Assembly (NCBI GenBank): GCA_964615935.1
Contig: CAZTTG010000080.1
Span: forward strand, 1 to 30,277
Reading direction: 5' to 3'
DNA from: CAZTTG01 sp964615935
Lineage (GTDB): Bacteria; Planctomycetota; UBA1135; GCA-002686595
Length of the DNA stretch: 30,277 nt
Position numbers and translations under genes: made by a program. Shown piece by piece: positions 23,814-30,277 of the stretch (the stretch's first letter is position 1; every line of letters begins with the position of its first letter). Under the pieces are notes generated by a model, which worked only from the letters and a program-made list of their open reading frames with translations, was not told where the DNA came from and made no database searches.

Positions 23814-25995
23814 CCTCGCCCTCGCGGATCCGGACGAGCTGACCCGCGGCCAGGTCGCGGCGGACCTGGCTCAGGCCGGTGGTGGGCCAGAAGACCTCCA
23901 GCGAGAGCGCCTTCTCCGCCCGTCCCAGGCCGATCCTCTGCCGCAGGGGGCTCGCCCCGAAGCTGCCGCCGCTGCCCACGTGCCGGTAGATCGAGCGGCG
24001 CTGGCCGTCCTCCTCCACCTCGCAGCGGATGCGCGCGCCGATGGCCGAGCGGTTCGAGCGCACGCCCTCCAGCTCGACGTCGATCCAGCGGCCGCCCAGG
24101 CCGGGGTTCTCGAAGAGGGCGCTGGCGAAGGCCGAGCCCGGGCTGAGCCCCCCCACCCGGACGAAGACGTCCTGGTCGCCGTCCCCGTCGAGGTCGGCCA
24201 CGGAGACGCCCTGGCTGGTGCACAGGTGCCCGAAGCCGGCCGCCATGGTGACGTCCACGAAGGTCTCGCCGGCGCGGTTCCAGTACATCCGGTTGGGCAT
24301 CAGGTCGTCGTGGCCCTGGTAGCCCGTCGCCAGGAGGAGCTCGGGGAAGCCGTCGTCGTCGAGGTCGCCGAAGTTGCCGCCCATGGGCAGGCAGACCCGG
24401 TCCAGACCGCGCTCCTCGGCGACGTCGTCGAAGCCGCCCCCCTCCCGGCCCCGGTACAGGGAGGCCAGGGCGGTGGCGTGGGGCTGCCCCAGCCAGCTCG
24501 CCGCGGTCGGCTCCAGGCCGACGTGCCAGGCACCCGCGAAGATGTCCAGGACCCCGTCGTTGTCGAAGTCCCAGAACCAGGCCGCCGAGCCGTCGATGGG
24601 CCGGAACACGCGCTGAGCCAGGGCCACGTCCTCGAAGGTGCCGTCGCCCTGGTTGCGGTACAGGCGATTGGGCGCGCCCTGGTTGGACACGTAGAGATCG
24701 GGGAGGCGATCCCCGTCGAAGTCGCCGAAGTGCACCGCCTTGGCGTTGCGGTCGTTGGTGACCCCGGCCGCCAGGGCCGCGTCCTCGAAGCGGCCCTGGC
24801 CGTCGTTGCGGAAGAGCTGGCAGGGGGCCTCCAGACCCTCGGCGGCCTCGTTGCCGACGTAGAGGTCGAGGTCCCCGTCGTTGTCGTAGTCGGCCCAGGC
24901 CGCGGCCTGGGTGGGGTGGTGCACCTCGCCCAGGCCCGCCTCGAAGGTGACGTCGGCGAAGGTGCCGCCGCCCAGGTTGGCCAGGAGCGAGTTGGGGTGG
25001 CGCCCCCCCTCTCCCAGCCAGGCCCCCCGGAGCACCAGGACGTCGACGTCCCCGTCGTTGTCGTAGTCGGCCTGCAGGAGGTTGTGCCCTCCGTACAGGC
25101 CGGTGAAGCCCACCTCGACGCTGCGCTCGGCGAAGGCGTCGCCGCCGTCGTTCTGGTAGTAGCGCAGCCCCGCGCCCGGATCGCAGCTGGAGGTGATCAG
25201 GTCCAGGTCGCCGTCGCCGTCGAAGTCCTCCGCGATGCAGCCGCCGCCCGGCTCGAAGCGGACCAGGCCCCGCTCGAGCGCGGTGTTGTCGAAGCGCGGG
25301 AAGGCCTCGGCCGACTCGAAGTCCTTGGGAGGGATCCGCTCCTCGGCGGGGACGCCCTTGGGGTATCGGCCCAGGGTCATGTAGGCCAGGTTCAGGAGCC
25401 AGCGGGCGGCGGGATCCTCGGGCTGGATCGAGAGGACCTCCCTCAGGAGGGGGAGGGCCTCCAGCGAGCCCTCCCGATCCTCGTGCACGCCCGCGCCCCG
25501 CAGGGGCAGGATGCAGCTCTCCCCGGCGTGCTTCTCCACGTCGTTCCGCTCCTGACCCAGGCGCAGCCAGGCCACGGCCAGCTCGAGGGTGGCCGCCCGG
25601 ATGGCCGGCCTGGCCAGCTTGCCGCTGAGGGCGGGGAGCTGCGCGCGGGCCATCGTCAGGGCCTCGATCGCCGCCCGGGTGTTGCCCAGCCTCAGCTCGT
25701 GATAAGCGAGCTGGCGGCCGAGCCGGAAGCGCTTCCGGGGCGCCTCCTCGGGCAGCGCCTGGATCTGGGAGCGGAGCGAGCGGGCCTCGGCGTCGCCCGC
25801 GAAGGCGTGCATCTGCCGGGCCCGGGCCCGCACCACCTCCAGGAGAGCCAGCATCCGGCGGTGGCCCTCGGTCGGCCGCGCCCGGTCGGTCGCCGGCTCC
25901 TGCGGCGCATCCGACGGCATCGGAGCTCCCATCGCGCCGGCCAAGCCGGCGCCGATCGAGAGGAGTATCAGAACGGTACACGCAGTTCTGTTCAT
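23797..25995 (-). CDS. Secreted TPR-like / FG-GAP (VCBS) / ASPIC-UnbV protein
   Basis: A 732-residue exported protein. The start at 25995 gives a signal peptide (MNRTACTVLILLSIGAGLAGA). Residues ~40-220 are helical, with a TPR-like flavour. Residues ~240-620 hold seven FG-GAP/VCBS calcium loops by eye (for example D-F-D-G-D-G-D-L-D, D-Y-D-N-D-G-D-V-D), enough for one seven-bladed propeller. The C-terminal ~110 residues match the ASPIC/UnbV domain (N-R-S-A-I-G-A-R-I-R, S-F-G-A-S-P-L-R-Q-R-I-G-L-G). Proteins of this architecture are widespread in the secretomes of planctomycetes, Acidobacteria and Bacteroidetes; their role is not established. The gene overlaps the MORN/CAP gene by 17 bases, and the two may form one extracellular unit. 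Confidence 0.9.
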   Translation of the reverse strand: MNRTACTVLILLSIGAGLAGAMGAPMPSDAPQEPATDRARPTEGHRRMLALLEVVRARARQMHAFAGDAEARSLRSQIQALPEEAPRKRFRLGRQLAYHELRLGNTRAAIEALTMARAQLPALSGKLARPAIRAATLELAVAWLRLGQERNDVEKHAGESCILPLRGAGVHEDREGSLEALPLLREVLSIQPEDPAARWLLNLAYMTLGRYPKGVPAEERIPPKDFESAEAFPRFDNTALERGLVRFEPGGGCIAEDFDGDGDLDLITSSCDPGAGLRYYQNDGGDAFAERSVEVGFTGLYGGHNLLQADYDNDGDVDVLVLRGAWLGEGGRHPNSLLANLGGGTFADVTFEAGLGEVHHPTQAAAWADYDNDGDLDLYVGNEAAEGLEAPCQLFRNDGQGRFEDAALAAGVTNDRNAKAVHFGDFDGDRLPDLYVSNQGAPNRLYRNQGDGTFEDVALAQRVFRPIDGSAAWFWDFDNDGVLDIFAGAWHVGLEPTAASWLGQPHATALASLYRGREGGGFDDVAEERGLDRVCLPMGGNFGDLDDDGFPELLLATGYQGHDDLMPNRMYWNRAGETFVDVTMAAGFGHLCTSQGVSVADLDGDGDQDVFVRVGGLSPGSAFASALFENPGLGGRWIDVELEGVRSNRSAIGARIRCEVEEDGQRRSIYRHVGSGGSFGASPLRQRIGLGRAEKALSLEVFWPTTGLSQVRRDLAAGQLVRIREGEDEGGD

Positions 25996-26006
25996 GGTCC
26001 GGCCTG

Positions 26007-26052
26007 CCTGGCTCCTGGGGCGAGCCGCACAGTGTACGGAGGAGGAGCCAGG
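26007..26052. repeat. 10-bp perfect inverted repeat between lysA and the UnbV-type gene
   Basis: CCTGGCTCCT (26007-26016) and AGGAGCCAGG (26043-26052) are exact inverted copies separated by 26 bases, in the 94-base gap between the lysA stop and the start of the next minus-strand gene. It could terminate or attenuate the thrB-lysA transcript or structure the leader of the next gene. There is no T-run, so it is not a classical intrinsic terminator. Confidence 0.4.
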
Positions 26053-26089
26053 GTGCGAGCGCGGGAGCGCCGGGAGGGGGCCCCCCGGA

Positions 26090-27325
26090 TCACGGCTCGA
26101 TCTCGACCTGGCCGCGCAGGAGGTCCTCCAGGGTCTCGCGCCGGCGGATCAGCCGGGGCTCGCCGTCCAGGATCAGGACCTCGGCCGGCCGCGGCCGGGC
26201 GTTGTAGTTGGAGGCCATGCTGTAGCCGTAGGCCCCGGCGTTGCGGATGGCCAGGACGTCTCCCGGGCGGACCTCCTCCAGGTCTCGATCCCGGCCCAGC
26301 TCGTCGACCTCGCACATGGTGCCCACCACCGTGTACCGCCGCCGCTCTCCGCCGGGATTGGAGAGGTTCTGGATCTCGTGCCAGGCGTCGTACAGCTTGG
26401 GTCGCACCAGGTGGTTGAAGCCCGAGTCGACGCCGACGAAGTCCTTCACGCCGTTGGACTTGACCAGGTTGACCCCCACCAGCAGCGAGCCGCACTCGCT
26501 CACCAGAAAGCGGCCGGGCTCGAAGAGCAGCTCGATGCGACGCCCGAGGTCGGCGCACAGGGCCTCGTAGGGGCCCTTCAGGCAGCGACCCAGCTCGTCG
26601 ATGTCGATCACCTCCTCGCCCGCTCGCGTGGGCACGCGGATGCCGCCGCCGAAGTCGATCCGCTGGACGCGCTCGAAGCGCCGGGCGACCTCGAAGACGA
26701 CCTCGGCCCCCCTGCGGAAGACCTCGGCGTCCAGGATCTGCGAGCTGGAGTGGATGTGGATGCCGTCGATCCGGACCCCGTGCCGACGCGCCAGCTCCTG
26801 CGCCGCGTCGAGCTGCGAGAGGGCCATGCCGAACTTGGTGCTGGCGAACCAGTCGGCCACCTTCTCGGCGTTGCGCTCGGCCGCGACGTGGGGGTTCAGG
26901 CGGATGCTGCAGCCGACCCGCCCGCCGAAGCGGCGGCCGAAGCGCTCCAGGCTGGGGAGGCTCTCGAGGTTGATGCCGACCCCCAGCCCGACCGCCTCCT
27001 CGACCTCCTCGAAGGCCTCGCAGTTGGGCGTGAACTGGATCTCTGCCGGCTCGAAGCCGGCCCGCAGGCCCATGTGGACCTCGCCGATCGAGACCGTGTC
27101 CAGGCCCGTGCCCAGGCGCCGCATGAGGCGCAGGATGGCGAGGTTGGAGAGCGCCTTGACCGCGTACAGGATCCGCGGGTCCAGCCCCTCGAAGGCCCGC
27201 CGAAAGCGGGCCACCTGGCGCGCGATCACCTCGGCGTCGTACACGTACAGCGGCGTGCCGAAGCGGCGGCAGGCGTCCAGCAGGTTCACGCCCTGGATCG
27301 ACCAGGCTCCGTCCGAGAGCTTCAT
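26090..27325 (-). CDS. lysA: Diaminopimelate decarboxylase
   Basis: LysA converts meso-diaminopimelate to L-lysine, the last step of lysine synthesis, using PLP. The 411-residue protein has the fold-type III decarboxylase layout: the PLP lysine K57 in Y-A-V-K-A, H-I-H-S-S-S-Q-I in the barrel, the phosphate-binding region with I-D-F-G-G-G-I and E-P-G-R-F-L-V, and the C-terminal C-E-V-D (C338) and A-G-A-Y-G-Y-S-M-A-S-N-Y motifs. The Cys-Glu pair fits diaminopimelate over ornithine or arginine substrates, though H-I-H-S-S-S-Q differs from the commoner H-x-G-S-Q. The ATG at 27325 overlaps the upstream homoserine kinase stop by 4 bases (ATGA), so the two are translationally coupled. The frame extends upstream to 28120, but that part lies within the kinase gene in another frame. 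Confidence 0.9.
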   Translation of the reverse strand: MKLSDGAWSIQGVNLLDACRRFGTPLYVYDAEVIARQVARFRRAFEGLDPRILYAVKALSNLAILRLMRRLGTGLDTVSIGEVHMGLRAGFEPAEIQFTPNCEAFEEVEEAVGLGVGINLESLPSLERFGRRFGGRVGCSIRLNPHVAAERNAEKVADWFASTKFGMALSQLDAAQELARRHGVRIDGIHIHSSSQILDAEVFRRGAEVVFEVARRFERVQRIDFGGGIRVPTRAGEEVIDIDELGRCLKGPYEALCADLGRRIELLFEPGRFLVSECGSLLVGVNLVKSNGVKDFVGVDSGFNHLVRPKLYDAWHEIQNLSNPGGERRRYTVVGTMCEVDELGRDRDLEEVRPGDVLAIRNAGAYGYSMASNYNARPRPAEVLILDGEPRLIRRRETLEDLLRGQVEIEP

Positions 27326-28260
27326 GTCCAGTCGGGCCGGCTCGCGAAGCGCGAGAGGTCCGCCTCGCGCAGGCGCCGGGCCCGCTCCATCAGGGTCCGC
27401 ACGCGCTCGAGCTGCCGGCGGCAGGGCCGCTCCACCAGGTGCTCCAGGTGCCAGAAGATCGTCCCGTGCGCCCCCCAGCGCAGGTAGGCGGCAAGCAGCC
27501 GCAGCTCGGGCTCCGACAGGGGGCGCACCCCATGGTAGGCCGCCAGGAAGCGCTCCAGCAAGTCCGGCCGCAACTCGACGCCCTCGAAGCAGAAGCCGTT
27601 CGCGGCCACCCCTACGTCGTACATCAGGGTGTCCACGCAGACCTCCTCGAAGTCCACGATGGCCAGGAGGCGCTCCCCGCGGAAGAGGGTGTTGTCGGGG
27701 AAGACGTCTCCGTGGACCAGCCCGCGCGGCAGCGGCTCGCTCAGGGGCTCGCGGAGCCGCTCGGTCTCCAGGGCGAAGTGATCGAAGACGTCGGGCCAGG
27801 ACTCCCGGGTCGATCCGAAGCGGGCGACCAGGGCCCGGCAGGCCTCGAGGCTGGCGTAGTTGGGGATGTCGAAGCGCCTCCAGTCCGGCAGGCTCCCCAG
27901 CCGGGCCAGGGCGCGCCCGATCTCCTCGGCCGCCCGCGGGGAGAGCCGCCCCTCGCGGCCGCGGAGGAAGGGGTAGACCACCACCGGGCCCGCCTCGCTC
28001 TCCGAGACCCACCGCCCGTCCCGGCGCGCGATGGGGCAGGCGGTGGGGAAGCCCTCGCGGCGGAGCACCTCCATCACCGCCAGCTCGTTCGCCACCCCGC
28101 GCTCGTCCTTCTGGCGGCACACACGGTAGAGGAGCTCCTGCCGGTCGGTGGTCAGGAGGTAGTTGTGGTTGGCGTACCCCCCGCTCAGCCGCTCGAGCGA
28201 GAGGGGCTCGCCCAGATCGTGCTGCGCGAGGACCGCCCGGGCCTGCTCGATGAGCTCCAT
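27322..28260 (-). CDS. thrB: Homoserine kinase, APH-like type
   Basis: This is a kinase of the aminoglycoside-phosphotransferase fold, best matched to the homoserine kinase group (ATP + homoserine to O-phosphohomoserine, threonine pathway). The 312-residue protein has a lysine-poor N-lobe beginning L-S-G-G-Y-A-N-H-N-Y, the catalytic loop L-V-H-G-D-V-F-P-D-N (H183, D185) and the metal-binding I-V-D-F-E (D203), followed by V-D-T-L-M-Y-D-V-G-V-A-A-N-G-F-C-F, which resembles the homoserine kinase signature. Its 4-base overlap with lysA (ATGA) puts two aspartate-family steps in one transcript, which supports the call. A related choline or other small-alcohol kinase is possible. A longer frame from 28746 runs antisense into the next gene and was not used. 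Confidence 0.75.
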   Translation of the reverse strand: MELIEQARAVLAQHDLGEPLSLERLSGGYANHNYLLTTDRQELLYRVCRQKDERGVANELAVMEVLRREGFPTACPIARRDGRWVSESEAGPVVVYPFLRGREGRLSPRAAEEIGRALARLGSLPDWRRFDIPNYASLEACRALVARFGSTRESWPDVFDHFALETERLREPLSEPLPRGLVHGDVFPDNTLFRGERLLAIVDFEEVCVDTLMYDVGVAANGFCFEGVELRPDLLERFLAAYHGVRPLSEPELRLLAAYLRWGAHGTIFWHLEHLVERPCRRQLERVRTLMERARRLREADLSRFASRPDWT

Positions 28261-28327
28261 CTCGACGGGCGGAATCCTACCACGGCGCGCGGCCGCCCCG
28301 CCGGCGGGTAGAATCCCGCCACCCGGC

Positions 28328-30277
28328 ATGGAGCCCTCGATGCGAAGGAGCGGCGGCGAGGAGGATCGCGGCCCCGCGGAGCGCGCGCCGCCCCCGCGAT
28401 GGGAGCGGTGGGCCACCGGCTGGCCGGCCGCGGCGGCCCTGCTCCTGCTCTTCGCCTGGATGGCCGGGAGCAGCATCGCGGGCAAATCGGCCACCTTCGA
28501 CGAGACCTGCCACATCGCCGCGGGCTGCGTCCAGCGCCGGAGCGGCGACGCGAGCCTCTTTCCCGAGGCGGGCTCGCTGGCCCAGCGGCTGGCCGCCCTG
28601 CCGCTCGAGAGCCGCGAGCTGCGCATCCCCGAGATCGACCGGGACGCGTGGCAGAAGTCGGACGTGTGGCTGTACGGCCGGCGCTTCCTCTTCGAGGAGG
28701 GGAACGACGCGGCGCGGATCCTGCGCTCGGGCCGGCGGGTGATCATCGCCCTGGCCGCGGGCCTGGGCCTCCTGGTGTGGATCTGGTCGCGCCGGCTCTT
28801 CGGCCCGGCGGGCGGGATGCTCTCGCTGGCGCTCTACTGCTTCAGCCCCGGCGTGCTGGCCCACGGCCGGCTGGTGACGGCCGACCTGGTCGCGGCCCTG
28901 TGGTTCACCGGGGCGCTCTGGTGCACGTGGAGCCTGCTGCGAGCTCCCCGGGCGCCGACGGTGATCGCGTGCGGCCTGGCGGTGGGCGCGCTCCTGCTCT
29001 CCAAGATGTCCGGCCTCCTGATCCTGCCCATGGCGGCCCTCCTGATCGCCGTGCAGGCCTTCACGGCGCGCCCCCTCCGCCTGTCGCGCCGGCGGGAGCT
29101 CGAGGGCCCGGCGGCGAAGGCCCTGGCGCTCTCGGGGGCCTTCGTGATCAGTCTGGGCATCGCCTGGCTGGTGGTCTGGGCGGCCTTCGGCTTCCGCTTC
29201 GCGGCGGTGCCCGCTCAGGCCGCGGGGGGCCCGGACCCCCTGGGCTGGGCCGCCCTCCTCCAGCGGGCCGGCTGGGTCGGCGCGGCCATCGACCTCGCCC
29301 GGAGCGCGCGCCTGCTCCCCGAGGCCTGGCTCTTCGGGCTCCTGCACACCCTGGCCCACTCCTCCTCCCGCCCGGCCTTCCTCCACGGCGAGTTCGGCAC
29401 GAGCGGGTGGTGGACCTTCTTCCCGATCTGCCTCCTGATCAAGACGCCCCTCGCCACCCTGGGGATCCTGGTGGCCGCCCTGGCGGCCGCGGCGGCGGCG
29501 CGCTGGCGCGATCGCACGATCCGCCTGCGCCGGTGGATCGCCGAGAGGGGCCGACCGCTGGCCCCCCTCTTCGCCCTGCAGCTCGTCTACTGGGGCGCGG
29601 CGGTCCAGGGCAACCTGAACATCGGACACCGCCACCTCCTCCCCGCCCTGCCGGCCCTCTTCATCCTGGCCGGCGGGGCCGCCTCCTGGCTGCGAGGCCG
29701 TCGCTGGATCCTGCGCGCGCTGGTGCCCGCGCTGCTGGTGGGCCTGGTCGTCGAGTCCGTCTCCATCCGGCCGCACTACCTGGCCTTCTTCAACGCCGCG
29801 GTCGGCGGTCCCGCCAACGGCCACCGCTGGCTGGTCGACAGCTCGCTGGACTGGGGCCAGGACCTGCCGGGGCTCGCGCGCTGGCTCGAGCGCGGGGGAG
29901 CGGGGCGGACCTATCTCTCGTACTTCGGCAGCGCCGATCCGGGCTGGTACGGGATCGCCAGCCGACCGCTGCCGAGCTTCCTGCGCCCCTCCGACGGCCG
30001 GCCGCAGGTCCTGCGGGCGGGCACCTACTGCATCAGCGCCACCATGCTCCAGGGGGTCTACTCGCCCTTTCCCGGCCGCTGGAACGAGTCCTACGAGGCG
30101 CGCTGGCAGCGCATCGCCCCCGTCGCCGGGAGGTACCTGCGGTCGGCCTCCGATCCCGCGGCCCGGCGGGCGCTGGTGGCGGAGGGGGGCGAGGCGTTCT
30201 GGCTGGAGGCCCTGGAGTCCTTCGTGTGGCTGCGCTTGGGCCGGCTGTGCGCCTTCCTGCGACAGCGCCCTCCCGAG
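28328..30277 (+). CDS. Membrane glycosyltransferase of the PMT/ArnT (GT39-like) type, cut by the right edge
   Basis: The reading frame is open from ATG 28328 to the last base (650 codons, no stop), so the C-terminus is missing. A cytoplasmic N-terminus of about 33 residues leads into a polytopic membrane protein with many hydrophobic segments. The first extracytoplasmic loop has F-D-E-T-C-H-I-A-A-G, matching the D-E catalytic motif of PMT/ArnT transferases, which use polyprenyl-phosphate sugars. Later come N-I-G-H-R-H-L-L-P-A-L-P-A-L-F-I and D-S-S-L-D-W-G-Q-D-L, both common in this family in planctomycetes. It probably adds a sugar to a protein or lipid outside the membrane. It is divergent from thrB, with 67 bases between. 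A second ATG at 28340 is an alternative start. No strong Shine-Dalgarno was seen. Confidence 0.82.
   Translation, partial: MEPSMRRSGGEEDRGPAERAPPPRWERWATGWPAAAALLLLFAWMAGSSIAGKSATFDETCHIAAGCVQRRSGDASLFPEAGSLAQRLAALPLESRELRIPEIDRDAWQKSDVWLYGRRFLFEEGNDAARILRSGRRVIIALAAGLGLLVWIWSRRLFGPAGGMLSLALYCFSPGVLAHGRLVTADLVAALWFTGALWCTWSLLRAPRAPTVIACGLAVGALLLSKMSGLLILPMAALLIAVQAFTARPLRLSRRRELEGPAAKALALSGAFVISLGIAWLVVWAAFGFRFAAVPAQAAGGPDPLGWAALLQRAGWVGAAIDLARSARLLPEAWLFGLLHTLAHSSSRPAFLHGEFGTSGWWTFFPICLLIKTPLATLGILVAALAAAAAARWRDRTIRLRRWIAERGRPLAPLFALQLVYWGAAVQGNLNIGHRHLLPALPALFILAGGAASWLRGRRWILRALVPALLVGLVVESVSIRPHYLAFFNAAVGGPANGHRWLVDSSLDWGQDLPGLARWLERGGAGRTYLSYFGSADPGWYGIASRPLPSFLRPSDGRPQVLRAGTYCISATMLQGVYSPFPGRWNESYEARWQRIAPVAGRYLRSASDPAARRALVAEGGEAFWLEALESFVWLRLGRLCAFLRQRPPE

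Noticed and set aside
1..30277. tRNA, rRNA, CRISPR array, insertion sequence or attachment site
   Set aside because: No cloverleaf, spaced repeat array, transposase motif or terminal repeat was seen; short structured RNAs could be missed by eye.

Overview
This window is very GC-rich and densely coded. It looks like a free-living, Gram-negative-type bacterium with a large secretome, most likely a planctomycete. That is inferred from content: secreted FG-GAP beta-propeller proteins, an ASPIC/UnbV protein, a secreted LamG-HEAT-VWA protein, a large secreted protein with an alpha/alpha toroid, and a helical-domain/TlpA fusion. No rRNA, tRNA, CRISPR array, insertion sequence or phage gene was seen.

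The most notable feature is selenium use. Two genes are each broken by one in-frame UGA, at exactly the position where the family has its redox-active Cys or Sec. (i) A TlpA/thioredoxin-like protein (1554-2684, minus) reads W-U-R-P-C, a UxxC motif. (ii) A lipoprotein (17470-19239, plus) reads S-F-T-U-P-P-F, the signature of iodothyronine deiodinase-like proteins, and continues into a C-terminal region with six CxxCH haem motifs. In both mRNAs a perfect hairpin starts a few bases after the UGA, with its apical loop 17-18 bases downstream, which is the geometry of a bacterial SECIS. Between them lies mnmH (12615-13775, minus), the selenophosphate-dependent tRNA 2-selenouridine synthase. UGA is also an ordinary stop for many genes here, so the code itself is not reassigned. 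A deiodinase-like selenoprotein fused to a hexahaem cytochrome is the best candidate for an undescribed system.

Layout. 137-3720 (minus): a Met-rich acidic exported protein, then the TlpA selenoprotein (8-base overlap), then a divergent GH29-like protein. 3940-6228 (plus): an OmpR-type response regulator and its histidine kinase. 6242-9700 (minus): the LamG/HEAT/VWA protein. 9958-10723 (plus): a frameshifted lipoprotein. 10795-13775 (minus): an apparent operon of mnmH, a SMUG1-type uracil-DNA glycosylase and an RCK potassium channel. 13897-19239 (plus): the toroid protein, then the deiodinase-cytochrome selenoprotein. 19252-22041 (minus): a 14-repeat FG-GAP protein. 22107-22466 (plus): a cupin. 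22473-28260 (minus): homoserine kinase and lysA (ATGA overlap), then a 7-repeat FG-GAP/UnbV protein overlapping a MORN/CAP protein. 28328 to the right edge (plus): a membrane glycosyltransferase, cut by the window.

All assignments come from reading motifs. Starts were chosen from signal peptides, ribosome-binding sites and gene overlaps.
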